Origin: Tubiluchus corallicola
Taxonomy: Eukaryota > Priapulida > Priapulimorpha > Priapulimorphida > Tubiluchidae
Assembly (NCBI GenBank): GCA_030141605.1
Contig: JAQGDQ010000002.1
Coordinates: 2,462,501-2,526,500 of the forward strand
Reading direction: 5' to 3'
Length of the DNA stretch: 64,000 nucleotides
Position 1 is the stretch's first letter. Each line of letters starts with the position of its first letter. This document shows, in pieces, positions 35,301-44,888 of the stretch. The position numbers and the translations under genes were made by a program. Below the pieces are notes generated by a model that did no database searches, was not told the DNA's origin, and worked only from the letters and a program-made list of their open reading frames with translations.

Positions 35301-37726
35301 CTAAAATCTTTCATATTGCAGGTTTTCTGCAACTAGTAAAACCTGACTGCAAAAACCGAATTATAAAATCGCATTTAATCATACATAAACAACAACAAAG
35401 GTAGAAAAACAAAGCAAGCACACCTGCAGACTACCGTCCTGCAAGTATAGCGCATGCGCATGTACTATTTTAATCATGTAGCAATAATGAATCAGCATAT
35501 GCCAAATACCGCACCTTTGTATTGCTTTCCGTCTGTTAAGCAAAATAACTAACTATTCGGCTACGTTTTTGGAGACAACCTAAATATTTTCACAAATTTT
35601 GGGGTTAACAACAATATTTTCACTCTTATAATTAGTATACAAGTTTACTGCAATGTGTCATTGTTTACATGCATCTTTAAAATACACACAGGATATCAAG
35701 GCTACTTTTAGGCGATACTACTGGGTTTTAAATACTTTTGTACTTTAACTCCTGATGTTATTTAACTTAATGATTTTAAGGTTTATTCTCAGGAATTATT
35801 TTATATCCACTTTATACATTTTATAATTTTATGTAAATTTATTATCTTAGTGTTTAATGTCTGAACTGTAATTATTGTAAAGCGTTCTATAGGTTTTACA
35901 CGTCAAATGTAGACACAGGAAAGTTCAAATGTGACTTAGGTAAGTTATACACATAAGAATTTCAAATGTGTTTTGGTAACTTAAGTGTGACTTAGGTAAG
36001 TCAAATGTAGATGCAGTACTTTGAATAAATCGGTAATTAACGCATTTAAGTGCAAACTATAAAAAGATAAACCAAAGATAGTCATCACTTCTTTCATGAC
36101 TTTGAAAAATGCATTGTTTATCCTCAAACGAAATTCTTTGATAAACCATAATGTCGGCAGAAAAGAATAAATTGGTTCCCACTTCCCAATGAACAGTGAA
36201 TCACTAACTAGTTTTTTTAAGTAATGCATTAGTACGCAACGCCGGAAAGCAATATACCATATCGAAATGAATTTTTTTCACAAACGACGATTTGTTCTAA
36301 GACCATAGGAAACACCTGCCAGGGAGGCGGAAGTAGTGTCTATTTTAAAAAGAGATCGTTGTACTGAGACGACCAAACATACTCAGCAATTAGATCTTCT
36401 TCTTGAACTACTTTCAAAAACTATTAACGTTATTTGCAAGCGCTTCCGTTTCTATTATCTGTTTCGCGTCGAAATTGAAAGAAGACATTGTTCTCTGTAC
36501 TTTTATTTTTATTCTGTTTATTTCACATAATCCACGTAACAATAAGAAATCAAAAGTTATAAACTATAGGTAAGATAAATATATAAAATTTCGAGACAAT
36601 ACAGGACAAAATTTGAATAATGAATAAAATGAAGCGACCAGAAAGAGATTAGTTGTAGTTTAAAAGTTTTTTTGAAAGATTGAAAGTTTGGGACAATAAA
36701 TTAAAAATTTGACATTTTCACTGAAACGGACACAAGAGGTGAATGGGTTTCATTCTCTAGCAAATATTAAAATTAGCTGAATGGATGATAAAATATGCAG
36801 TCAAGTAAACAGTCGCATGATGAAACAGTCGTGCGAAGACGTTTATTTACTAATGAAGTTAAATAAACATTAAACAAAGTAAACATCTACACACAGTCAT
36901 CCTTTAGCCCAGGTTGGATAGAAACAATATATTTAAAAGGCCTTTAATTTGCTACAAAAGTCACACAGTTCAGTATCATCACCCAGAAGAAAGGTAACTT
37001 AGACTAATTAGTAACAAATTGTCTATTAGGCCTACAAATCATCAGCAAATAACAGGGTCCCCTTACATCACGAGAATGAAAGGCTTGTTTAAATGGAATT
37101 GGGATCAATAATAAACAATAAGAGTAAAAAACTGATGTGCGAATACTGTGAAAACTTTAATCAACTCACAACTAGTAATCGACTACTGATAAAATGTGAC
37201 ATAACACCCAAACATTTGTCGTCAAATCCGCCAAATGTCATAAGTTTTGAAAGCAGTCACTCCAAGATCAATTAAGGCACTGGTCTTACCTATCAGATTA
37301 AGTAATGGACTAAATGAACAAAAATCAGTAATTTGTAAAATTTTCAACTATTAATAAATAACATATCTTCTTCTATATTTTGGAAACAGAAATTTTAGGT
37401 TGGCTATCAAAAATATCCGAAATTTTCCGAACACATATGGAGGAAATTGAGATGCATTTACATTAGATCATGCAGGAGGATAATCCTGCTTATATACTAC
37501 GTAACTACAATGTTTAAAGGCAAAACCAGGCAAATATATTTCTTTTCAGTAGAAAATTTCATTTGAAGCTAATTTATTTCAAGAAATATGATCAATGACT
37601 ACATTCCACACTCCACAGTACAAAAATGATGACAAGATTACCTTCTACTATCTTTATCGTAGACCCGGTGATGTCACGGGAGTCCTCAGTAATAACTGCG
37701 TTTCTCTTTTTCCTCAAATTATTCAT
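15405..37726 (-). CDS. DAAM: DAAM formin (Dishevelled-associated activator of morphogenesis), 21 coding exons, 1096 aa
   Basis: Diaphanous-related formin. In the family, Rho and Dishevelled release autoinhibition and the FH2 dimer nucleates and elongates actin filaments in planar cell polarity, muscle and axon growth. I assembled the exons by hand: coding lengths sum to 3291 bases, divisible by three, with no stop, and all introns are GT-AG. Order: N-terminal tail with LLCCFGG (1-60); GBD and FH3/DID armadillo region (about 85-460, e.g. [46 protein letters not shown]); coiled coil (462-545); FH1 with 7-, 5- and 5-proline runs (546-612); FH2 (about 613-1000, with [15 protein letters not shown] and the actin-contact Lys of [10 protein letters not shown]); [14 protein letters not shown] (1045-1055) followed by a basic KKQRKR patch. 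Length matches vertebrate DAAM1 (about 1080). Introns not listed separately show only AT-rich sequence. Confidence 0.96.
16187..16357 (-). CDS. DAAM: DAAM coding exon 20, FH2 end (943-999)
   Basis: Encodes [20 protein letters not shown] and the charged C-terminal helix [16 protein letters not shown]. Donor GAG|GTATGT. Confidence 0.94.
17065..17196 (-). CDS. DAAM: DAAM coding exon 19, FH2 (899-942)
   Basis: 44 codons, phase 0, including [19 protein letters not shown]. Acceptor CTTCAG, donor TGG|GTATGT. A long (GA)n tract lies just inside the preceding intron, beginning about 90 bases from the acceptor. Confidence 0.93.
17283..17380 (+). repeat. (GA)n microsatellite
   Basis: About 98 bases of nearly perfect GA dinucleotide in a DAAM intron. 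Its translation gives the spurious Glu-Arg and Ser-Leu ORFs. Confidence 0.98.
17479..17700 (+). CDS. Unrecognised 73-aa ORF antisense in a DAAM intron
   Basis: ATG in a strong context (ACAATGG) opens a lysine-rich, helical-looking 73-residue frame ([20 protein letters not shown] near the N-terminus, [11 protein letters not shown] in the middle) ending in TAG. It has no poly-Leu/Ser artefact character, unlike the adjacent repeat ORFs. I do not recognise the family. It could be a retrocopy fragment, a small gene or chance. Confidence 0.25.
   Translation: MDDEKLKKYNLLVTFNICRLSEDLHKQIAALIHKNHLIQTKMTPEKFARQMWSAKQENKLKNSGQFNSRNKPE
17804..18141 (-). CDS. DAAM: DAAM coding exon 18, FH2 (786-898)
   Basis: Largest exon. 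Encodes [40 protein letters not shown] and [13 protein letters not shown], the signature core of FH2. Donor AAG|GTATCA. Confidence 0.96.
18663..18858 (-). CDS. DAAM: DAAM coding exon 17, FH2 (721-786)
   Basis: Encodes [33 protein letters not shown] and [16 protein letters not shown]. Ends AATA|GTAAGT, one base left over. Confidence 0.95.
19109..19229 (+). CDS. FMO: FMO exon 1 (residues 1-41)
   Basis: ATG at 19109 directly precedes the Rossmann strand [13 protein letters not shown], the usual FMO start. A three-codon ATGGCGTAA upstream ORF lies about 75 bases upstream. The promoter must lie within about 250 bases of DAAM intron before the flanking DAAM exon, unless a 5' UTR exon lies further away. 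Confidence 0.88.
19109..21151 (+). CDS. FMO: Flavin-containing monooxygenase, two exons, 451 aa, nested in a DAAM intron
   Basis: FAD- and NADPH-dependent monooxygenase oxygenating soft nucleophiles (N or S) in small molecules. Exon 1 (19109-19229) gives the FAD Rossmann motif GAGPAG (10-15). It splices AAAATAG|GTGAGC to exon 2 (19917-21151) after TTATGCTTACAG, restoring KIGGVWVY across the join. Exon 2 has YKNLICNFP (FMO YxNLxTNxP), the family signature [11 protein letters not shown] (182-192), the NADPH motif region [11 protein letters not shown] (207-212, with Ser in place of the last Gly) and [11 protein letters not shown] (280-284). There is no C-terminal membrane anchor, as in insect-type FMOs of similar length. 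It lies wholly within the DAAM intron 18859-21953 on the opposite strand. The substrate is unknown. Confidence 0.92.
19400..19505 (-). mobile_element. tRNA-derived SINE fragment in the FMO intron
   Basis: The minus strand reads CATGGTCTAGTGGTCAAAAC followed by ATTGATGTCCATGAGAATGG. This resembles a tRNA polymerase III A-box region (TGGTCTAGTGGT) and the anticodon-arm-like part of tRNA-derived SINEs. The B box expected after it is not convincing, so the copy is truncated or old. A GGGTTCAATTAC B-box-like element on the plus strand near 19650 may belong to a second copy. Confidence 0.35.
19917..21151 (+). CDS. FMO: FMO exon 2 (residues 41-451)
   Basis: Begins with two bases that complete Gly41. 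The open frame continues 5' of the acceptor to 19772, but that part does not resemble FMO and is intron. Stop TAA at 21149-21151. No AATAAA occurs before 21.9 kb, so its 3' UTR may run antisense into DAAM exon 16. Confidence 0.9.
21954..22139 (-). CDS. DAAM: DAAM coding exon 16, FH2 (659-720)
   Basis: Encodes [20 protein letters not shown] and [15 protein letters not shown]. The donor GTGATT is weaker than the others. It begins the intron that contains the nested monooxygenase. Confidence 0.94.
23015..23116 (-). CDS. DAAM: DAAM coding exon 15, FH2 (625-658)
   Basis: Encodes [20 protein letters not shown] and [10 protein letters not shown], the FH2 lasso/linker region. Phase 0 at both ends. 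Confidence 0.95.
23335..23447 (-). CDS. DAAM: DAAM coding exon 14, FH1 end / FH2 start (587-624)
   Basis: Third proline run (PPPPP), then [20 protein letters not shown], matching ALKKKSIPQPTNALKSFNWSK of DAAM1. Donor GAA|GTAAGT. Confidence 0.95.
23652..23775 (-). CDS. DAAM: DAAM coding exon 13, FH1 part 1 (546-587)
   Basis: Encodes a Ser/Ala lead, four Ala, seven Pro, then [16 protein letters not shown]. These are profilin-actin delivery tracts. The plus strand here is (GGT)n-like because of the Pro codons and should not be mistaken for a simple repeat. Donor CCTCCTG|GTGAGG. Confidence 0.9.
23776..25414 (-). other. DAAM: DAAM intron 12
   Basis: About 1.6 kb. Two related segments around GTGACATCTAGTA (near 24432 and 24905) suggest an old duplication about 470 bases apart. 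No coding sequence seen. Confidence 0.5.
25415..25537 (-). CDS. DAAM: DAAM coding exon 12, coiled coil (505-545)
   Basis: 41 codons, phase 0, including [19 protein letters not shown] and [16 protein letters not shown]. Donor GGG|GTGAGT. Confidence 0.88.
25538..26950 (-). other. DAAM: DAAM intron 11
   Basis: About 1.4 kb, AT-rich, no recognisable element. The human DAAM1 coiled coil aligns across the flanking exons without a gap, so no exon appears to be missed here. Confidence 0.6.
26951..27077 (-). CDS. DAAM: DAAM coding exon 11, coiled coil (462-504)
   Basis: Starts with the G of Met462. Charged heptad-rich sequence ([20 protein letters not shown]). This is the coiled coil between FH3 and FH1. 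Donor AAG|GTACAC. Confidence 0.88.
27302..27434 (-). CDS. DAAM: DAAM coding exon 10 (418-462)
   Basis: Encodes [18 protein letters not shown], matching YWLLLDRIIQQIVIQND at the end of FH3. Ends GAAAT|GTATGT, two bases left over. Confidence 0.94.
27948..28132 (-). CDS. DAAM: DAAM coding exon 9 (356-418)
   Basis: Acceptor TTTCAG. Encodes [20 protein letters not shown] and [16 protein letters not shown], aligned with HLDFFEMLRNEDELEFAKRF. Donor CCAT|GTAAGT, one base left over. Confidence 0.95.
28779..28993 (-). CDS. DAAM: DAAM coding exon 8 (285-356)
   Basis: Encodes [19 protein letters not shown], then [19 protein letters not shown] and HENSTLD. Ends GACAG|GTACTT, leaving two bases of Arg356. 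Confidence 0.96.
29667..29864 (-). CDS. DAAM: DAAM coding exon 7 (219-284)
   Basis: A 66-codon exon, phase 0, with [20 protein letters not shown] and [17 protein letters not shown]. This is the most conserved part of the DID. Confidence 0.96.
30387..30510 (-). CDS. DAAM: DAAM coding exon 6 (177-218)
   Basis: One base completes Arg177, then [19 protein letters not shown] and [10 protein letters not shown], part of the FH3/DID armadillo repeats. Donor TCG|GTAAGT. Confidence 0.94.
31238..31338 (-). CDS. DAAM: DAAM coding exon 5 (144-177)
   Basis: Acceptor TTTTAG, donor ATGAG|GTAAAA leaving two bases. Encodes [15 protein letters not shown], aligned with [15 protein letters not shown]. Confidence 0.93.
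31821..31889 (-). CDS. DAAM: DAAM coding exon 4 (121-143)
   Basis: A 23-codon exon, phase 0, donor AAA|GTAAGT. Encodes [15 protein letters not shown], matching SWPEFYIDQLNSMAA of DAAM1. Confidence 0.92.
32500..32589 (-). CDS. DAAM: DAAM coding exon 3 (91-120)
   Basis: Phase 0 at both ends. Encodes [17 protein letters not shown] and [12 protein letters not shown], the strongly conserved start of the GTPase-binding region. Confidence 0.95.
33431..33786. repeat. 178-base tandem duplication in DAAM intron 2
   Basis: Two adjacent copies (33431-33608 and 33609-33786) differ at only about six positions, so the duplication is recent. Each begins with a near-perfect hairpin, TAATTCATA ... TATGAATTA. 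Confidence 0.97.
34243..34317. repeat. Clustered hairpins
   Basis: GTCTTGAACAC (34243-34253) and its exact reverse complement GTGTTCAAGAC (34261-34271) form an 11-base stem with a 7-base loop. A second copy of the left arm follows, enclosed by CTGAAAG/CTTTCAG. Confidence 0.85.
34537..34721 (-). CDS. DAAM: DAAM coding exon 2 (29-90)
   Basis: Acceptor TTCATTGCAG, donor GTG|GTATGA. Encodes [13 protein letters not shown] and [17 protein letters not shown], matching the DAAM N-terminal FCCF and ALPMPPVEELDVMFSELV positions. Confidence 0.92.
34844..34884. repeat. Perfect 18-base inverted repeat
   Basis: AGTTATAAACTCAAATAT (34844-34861) and its exact complement (34867-34884) with a 5-base loop. 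No flanking target duplication is evident. Confidence 0.95.
35901..36016. repeat. Short direct-repeat cluster
   Basis: TGTGACTTAGGTAAGT occurs at 35930 and 35986, and a GTCAAATGTAGA motif at about 35902 and 36000. This points to local slippage or duplication in DAAM intron 1. Confidence 0.8.
37642..37726 (-). CDS. DAAM: DAAM coding exon 1 (residues 1-28)
   Basis: ATG at 37726 with an in-frame TAA upstream. It encodes [11 protein letters not shown] and an acidic stretch, then splices at GAAG|GTAATC leaving one base, which exon 2 completes as GAT. Vertebrate DAAM1 has a shorter, different basic start. A plausible acceptor (TATTATAG) at 37740-37741 suggests a spliced 5' UTR. Confidence 0.75.
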
Positions 37727-40328
37727 TTTCACATTTAGTCTATAATACGATATTTAAACACATCGTCGACAATTTTAAATTTGTTTAAAGTTTATATTAT
37801 AAAAGTCACTTCGGGCACAAACAGATGGTGCCATAAGATAATTGTCTACCAGCTAGAGATCGATATAAAGTATAAATACGCATTTTGACATACATATACT
37901 ACATATAAACAATGTAAATTTGCATATGTTAGTTAAGTGTCTTTATAAAAAATTTCGACCAATTTTCTTGCAACCAAGTCATTGTTACACTTCAGTACTA
38001 AGCTGATTCACAGAAAACTGCAACTTAATTGAACACTCAACAACATCATTACCGTGAATAAAGAGTTTATGTTTAAATATTCAGTCTATTTAAAGACCTA
38101 GATATGCGAGAGAATTAAATTTCACTCAATGTCAAAACATGGAAGACCATTAGCGTTTTTGCAGCACTAGAAATCACATGATCCGGCGCCACAACTAAAC
38201 AACTGCTGCCCAAAACTGTTGAATAAGTTATTAGCAAGATGACTTGAAAAACTCGAAATCAAATAAACACTTGCAAGACGCAGCAATAAGTCAGATTATA
38301 AAGTCAAGAGCCCGGCGAACTACTACGTAGCGATCCTTTACACGAGATTTCGCGAATAGTGGGCAAGCAATCGCTCAAAACGTGTCAATAATGAGGAACT
38401 AAATAGCGAAGTGTAACGTACACCCTTAGGCTTATTACAGAGGGAAAGGTTCATGTATGAGCAAAGAACACTAGCGATTCTTAGTCAAATAAATGTGTAA
38501 AGGTATACAGGTGGTTTGCCGAGATCAAAGCCTAACGCCTTGAGCAACATACCGAGAATTATTATGTACAAACAATGCTGGAGAGGTGATGTACACATTA
38601 GCTTTGCCAGCTACATAAAACATATCGCGTTAAACAATACGAAAACAGTAATATTGTAACACAAAGATAGCACGAGTTCTTGCTATTAGTCACGGTTGAC
38701 GACTTTGTGGGTAGCTTTAAAATGAAAATTAGTATTGTGCATCTATTTAAACATGAACCATACAATAACTGCAACTTACAAAAAAGTAAATATAGTACAC
38801 TACATCACACAATACAAAAGCTGGCCGACACCCATTTTTAAGCATAAATTCCATTGAACTAGGTAACAAATTGCACAATACTATGCCGCAAAAAATTGCG
38901 TTTCAAAATGAGTTTAGAATAAGAATTCGCGTCATAGGATCCATTAAGCCTAAATTAAAAACATTTTAAAAATTGAACTGGTCAAATTTTTATAACTAGT
39001 AGTCAAACCTACAAACATAATCTAAATGAACATGTTACTAAAAACTTCACTTTCTGGGAACATTTAAAATTGCCATGAACGATTTCATAGTAAGGGAAAA
39101 CTTAAACTGCCTCAGCGAAAAGGAGTCCGATCGCCAAAATATTTCAGCACAAAACACGTGAAAAGCCGAGACTGATCTATGGATTAAACTGTACTTGCTG
39201 ACAACCAGTATACTTGCAGCAAAGCTAAAAACAAAAGCTGCTGCTTAATGGAAAATAAACATATCCAGCCTCAAAGTCTAAATACTCACTTAAGTCAGGT
39301 CAACTGAACACAAAAAGTGTTCTAGTTTAACACAGCTATGTTCTCTGACAGGTGTAGGTTGATAAACTAACTACATTACTTAGTGAAAATCGTTTCTTTA
39401 TAACAACGGTAAACAGCAGCTATGCAATTAGAGAAATTAAATGGATGAATTAGATCGTAAACAGCATAATATGTTGTTCCAGATTGAACATTAACATTTT
39501 TTCGTTAATTTAAATTTCACTTTAAACGATCAGTCGCACTGTCATGTCTTATTTTAGGTACGCTATTCAATTTTCGATTTCTGACGCCCACGCACGCCTG
39601 TAACAGAGTTCCTGTAGATGGTTCAGAAGGATTTACTTATTGCGCTAGGATTTACCCATAGATCAGTAAAAAAAAAACTTCGTTGATGAAATATAGTAAT
39701 CAAGTAGTAACATAATTCGAGTACAAATACTGTAATAGTTGAAACAACAATAAAAAGGATTAAGTTGCTTTATAAATGCATCAATACTGATATTTTATCC
39801 CTTTAAACTGTTCTGTTTGGTCGAATATAGATGGCAGTAATGTCGCAAATAAACATTTACAGATGGATAACATCTGCGCCACCGCAGATACAATTATGAA
39901 ACATGTACTTCGAGATAAGTCTTTGACTCCCACAGCCGCGAGTCAGGACTTACTCGCTTAAAAATTCCATTTATGCTGCAAAAAGCGCTTTCTATATTTT
40001 AAATTTTAAGGTTTAATGAGAATGGTGATATGGTTAAAGGGAAACAGGATGATTTTTCACATCTTATCACATTGTAAACTACGGTAAAAAGTATACATAT
40101 TAACACCTATAACAGTAACACCGTTTCTGATAATTAAATAATATGTTAAAAACGTAATTAACGGCGGATGACAAGTGTTAACATCACAAGTGAACACACT
40201 TTTTAACAGCCCAAACAGCCCAAGTGTTTACAAAAGCAAAAATTGAAGTACAGTGCTACAGTACAACATTCAGTGTGATATACAAAGGCACGACAAATTT
40301 TAAGCTAAAATTCAAATTTCAAGTTTAC

Positions 40329-40376
40329 CTCAGCGCTCACGCATAACCTCTCGCACGTATACACTACGTCACAACT
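40329..40376 (-). promoter_or_regulatory. Candidate DAAM transcription start and 5' UTR exon
   Basis: On the minus strand an initiator TCAGTT (A at 40376) is preceded by a TATA-like AAAAATA about 32-38 bases upstream. It is followed after about 48 bases by a GAG|GTAAAC donor. The transcribed piece contains only a four-codon upstream ORF. It could splice to the acceptor at 37740-37741 just before the exon 1 ATG. Inference from motif spacing only. Confidence 0.25.
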
Positions 40377-41840
40377 GAACAACTCTTAACTGAGAGGTGC
40401 GGCACCTATTTTTGTGCAACACGTTTCCGAGATAATAATATCGCTGCAGAGAAATTTTCAGACGCCATTCACTCGAAAATTATGACGTAAGTGGTGAACT
40501 TGTCGTACGGGCATCGTGGCTTTCTTTAAATGCACGCTGCTTAAACTAATTCAAACTTTTACAGCTTATCTAATATTCATGCAAAAATATCGCAAAATTA
40601 GCTACATAATTTTTCGTAAAAACTTATACTTTTGACGGAAACTGACAATGAGCTGTTTTTCTACAGCCGATGAACGATGTCATTGGTGAAAAAATGGGTG
40701 TTCAAAATGGGAAAAAGCAAGCGTCAAATGATTGGGACTTATAAAGTGATTTTACTAATTACACGAGGCACTTATTACATTTTTTTAACTAAATCCTTCT
40801 AACATTTTTGCGAACAATGAAATAAGCCTAACTTTACAGAAGGTTCTGCCTTTTCTTTGAGGTTTTTAGATTTGCTGTTCTAGCTACACTGGAAATCCCA
40901 ATATACAGTAAAACACAAGTAAACATCAAACTACATTGCTGTTCACAAACAACAATGTCCAAGCAAGCTTGTTCAAGTTCATGCTGTTGGTGCTGGGGGA
41001 AGCTGAAGTAAGGAAGCAAAGAGGTGATTTCATGCAGCTGATTGTTTGCTTGTTACAGACAGGTGCGAATCACGTGACATTCCTACAATTAATAAATAAT
41101 CAGCAAACTAATCAAGTGTAATTAATCATGTTTCGCCAAAAGTAATTAATACTTGGCAACCAAGCGAAAAAATTGGACCACCAGAAACAATCGAGTGATC
41201 ATAGTGTGAGCTAGGCTACAAAAGTTAAGCAGCACACGACCTAGTTCGTAAATCTAGAAAGTAAATAGATGGTCGCTTGACGGTTTCATCTGCCGGGCTG
41301 CCTCTGTGTATTTAAATATTCGAAGGTGCTAAGACAGTTTTGCGAGCTGAGTGTTTCAGTTCTGAAGGTTATGCTTAGTTAATGAGCTAGGTCTGGTCTA
41401 GCCGCAACTGTTCGATATTAAAGTAGATCCTACCACTGAATGCTCCGGCTAGCAGTGCTTTGATGTAGTGAAGTAAAATTAATTTTCTCGTGAATAGCAT
41501 AGACTTAAATGCCAGATTTCCTCATACAATTAAAATTTTCAATAAAAATTAGAAATTTTTGACATCTACAGATTACCGCAGATGAAGTCGTAAGGTAATA
41601 GCGCGTTATAATTCTTTGAGCTTTTGCAAATGTGTAAATGGCCTTTCACAAACCTCCAGTACAAAAACACATGCCTATGGAAAAGTTGTTACAAGGACAA
41701 ACCGTAGTCCTTTGTTATGTTTGCTAAAACCCCCTAAGAAACGTATAAACATAAAAATTATTAAATTTCAAGACACAACGTGAAAGAATAATGCATAAAT
41801 CACCAGCATATTACAATTTCGCGCTTATTGCGAATTTTCG

Positions 41841-41841
<1 letters not shown>

Positions 41842-41875
<34 letters not shown>

Positions 41876-41888
41876 GATAGATAGATAG
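41842..41888 (+). repeat. (TA)n followed by (GATA)n
   Basis: Alternating TA run of about 34 bases leading into three to four GATA units. Confidence 0.95.
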
Positions 41889-42135
41889 TAAGCGCCCTCT
41901 GCAGGTGTAAGACTGCTTTCTCTACAGCGGTTTAACAGCGAGAAGGTAAAATAGGTGCAAAAGGTAATCACAAAGAACCTACAACAGGTGCTTGCAAGTC
42001 GCTAATGCCCAAATTTACACAAAGAAAATGTAGAAAAACCAGCAATAAAAAGTACGATTAATTATTGATTAAGACAACTTCAAGGCAAGAAGGCAAGTGT
42101 TATATATATATGGACAGCATGACATATTTTCCTAC

Positions 42136-42265
42136 CTGATGCATCACTGTACCCCCTTTGCCGACCACATGGACAACGGAGTGGCTTCGGCATGACCGTC
42201 AACATCCGGTAGCGCCATTTGCTTTCACTTCGACGCAGTCTTCTCCTCCTACTTTCGCTATTCAT
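42136..42265 (-). CDS. Candidate alternative first coding exon of DAAM (43 codons)
   Basis: ATG at 42265 (A at -3, in-frame TAA upstream) opens a very basic segment, MNSESRRRRLRRSESKWRYR, with a CxCGRQRG stretch. It ends at a consensus donor CAG|GTAGGA with one base left over. DAAM exon 2 needs exactly one base, and the junction codon becomes GAT (Asp), so the exon is phase-compatible with skipping of exon 1. The local GC content is above its surroundings. It could also be the first exon of another minus-strand gene, or chance (phase agreement alone has a one in three chance). Confidence 0.35.
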
Positions 42266-44858
42266 TGTTAATTGATTTCGTTAAACACCAGACGAATCGC
42301 TACCAAAACCAACAATTATTCACTAAGACAGACCTTTGTCTTAAGAGTTTTATGCAATTTTCACGAGTTCAAAATGCAATATTTCTGTTACTAAAAGCAG
42401 CCAAATAAACGAATAGGCCTTGAGGTGTATTCTACAATATACGTGCAGGCAAATATTTGACAAAGTTACACGTTTGCCATTTCTTGTATTTGCACAGTCG
42501 CTTTTTTTCTACAGAGAGGCGGTTTACAGAAACTAGAATTCAGTTCTCAGAGTTACACGCAGGATATCTTTATTCCTGTGATCCATTCTGCATGCGCACA
42601 AAAGGTAGGCAAAATGGACAACACCAAAATTTATATGTTCTTGTCCATATAAGCGATGTAAAGGACTATGTTTTTCGGAACACACTAGACTATAGCCTCC
42701 ATATATAATACACACAATGAATCTGCTTTAATTTAACTGTGTCCACATACAAATGACGCACATACCACACGCAGAATTGCTGCAGCAATTGTAATAGTTG
42801 ACTACAATAGAAATATTTAAATTGGTAAACAAACCAGAAAAGACCTTACACATAAATCAACCCTAGCAAAATTACGCATAAAGAAAAGCCGCCGTCCACC
42901 AACTCTTTAGAATGTCACGACGAATTTGAACAGAAAAACAAACACAATAAAATTGAAATTGCCTTCTTCTAAAACTTAAATGACTTTACAGGCACTTAAT
43001 ACAACTTCGCTGAATTTTGAACACATCGGAAACAAAACTGCAAGTAAATCAGAGTAAAAATAAATTTAGTAAAAATAAAATCGGAAGCGAAATACTGGTA
43101 GTCCTGAGAAACGCTAAGTTTCAATTTTCAAATCCACAGTCTCAATTATCTCCCTCACCAATGTTTGAGTTTGAAATAGCACAATATATGTTACACAAGC
43201 ACTTTTTTCCAGTTTTTGACAGCCATGACTCTGTTAACATTTTTAAGTTCACACACTAAAATACAGGATTTTATTCTGATCCAACCACTCAACACATTAG
43301 AGCCATACTTGGCAGGCTCATCAGTTACAATTGCTCAAAGCTCACGTCTCAAAACAGAGCAGATCATAATACAAAGCACTCAATTTACATACAGTGGTTA
43401 ACGATACTGACAAGGACAAGAAAAATCCATGCCCATTAGCATATACGTGTAGCTGCATCAAAAAATTGCACCGACAGCGACATGGCATAACTCACACTGA
43501 ACACAAGTTGCAGTACATTCTACAATACAAATAAAATCACGTAAATATACGATCTTCAACACAAAGAACTGTGATCAATAATCAATTTTATCACAGGTTA
43601 ATATGGCGACCGATTTTGAAGAACAGCAGATGATCAATATTTCCAATACGCTAGTTTGAAGGTGCACCAAAGTGACTTTGGACTTTACTGTGCGTTCGCT
43701 CCAACAAGATAACCAATCATATTCTGATACATCTTATTTAAGCAAACGATCATCGGAAATAAATCGACACGCATAACAATTGTATAACCCACAACTACCA
43801 AGTCAGCAAACACCGATATCTCTGTCATATATTAAATATTGTAAAAACATTAAGCAGTGTATATGTAAACTACTAAAATTAACGTTTAGGTACAAGAAAG
43901 TTGAAACAGGGACGAAATTCGAGCAAAACTATAGCAGCGGTCCTGGCATTTCATTCACAGACAGACACTGCTCATTTCTTGTAACAAAAATAAAATCAGC
44001 GGAAACACGGTCTAAAAACTTCATAAACACTGGAAACCAATGTGTCCATTCTAATTTCATCCCTGAGATTACGTTAACCCACGACTGTTATAATTAGATA
44101 TAGTGATAATCCGAACTCTATGTAGCTATTATCTCAAAATGCATACAACTGCACATTCTCGGCGATTTCTCTCAAGTATAACAGAGGAATCATCGTTGTT
44201 ACAACACTTGACATTTCACGCAGCTTCAGGTGTTTTCATTCCGAATTGCAATCACATCAATCAATCTCTAAAGCTCTTAATCAGTAACCAGTAACCAGCC
44301 GCCAAAAAAGTGCTTCTATTAAAAACTTACAATTACAACAACAAATGATGCTCCACGCCTTTGATGCTGATTTACGCAAGTCTAAATCTACTCGGCTACT
44401 TTCTTTCTGCACAACAGAGACGCCAGCGCAGAGAAATGCGCATAAATTTTTTAGTTATAGTGACGCAGGAAGATATAATGTGCCAGCACAGAAATAAAGA
44501 TTTGTGAAACATTGAAGCAATGCTCTGTACGTATTATATTTGATAAGTGCTTAAATACTTGTTTAGTAGCGTGGGTAAATGAAGGCTTTGAAGAGACAAT
44601 AAAACCGAAGAAAATAAGCTTGTACTAACCCTGGCGCCTAGTATTTTGTTTGTGTGTGAAGATAAAATTTTAATCGAGTAAAAACACAAGATTCTTGAAA
44701 ATGCAAGTGTTGTTTACTTTGTCGCAGTATTGAAATACCGTATTTGAAAATTAATAAATTTAAAAGTACATGGATTCACATTGCCAATCCTCGCTTACGC
44801 TGAATTAGCAGTGCTCAAGTTATTGCAAGTTTGACAGATCACAGCAAAATTTGTTGAT

Positions 44859-44888
44859 CACAGCAGCGGCGGCGGCAGCAACAGCGAG
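44859..44888 (+). repeat. (CAG/CGG) trinucleotide run
   Basis: CAGCAGCGGCGGCGGCAGCA and neighbouring bases form an isolated GC-rich triplet repeat in AT-rich DNA. No open frame with other coding features surrounds it. Confidence 0.8.

Larger units (their letters stand above)
34722..37641 (-). other. DAAM: DAAM intron 1
   Basis: AT-rich. Holds a perfect 18-base palindrome (34844-34884) and direct-repeat clusters around 35901-36016. No recognisable coding sequence. Confidence 0.6.
37727..42135. other. DAAM upstream flank or 5' intron
   Basis: Contains the candidate 5' UTR exon at 40329-40376 and a 45-base (TA)n/(GATA)n tract at 41842-41888. I found no coding segment with domain similarity. 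Confidence 0.4.
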
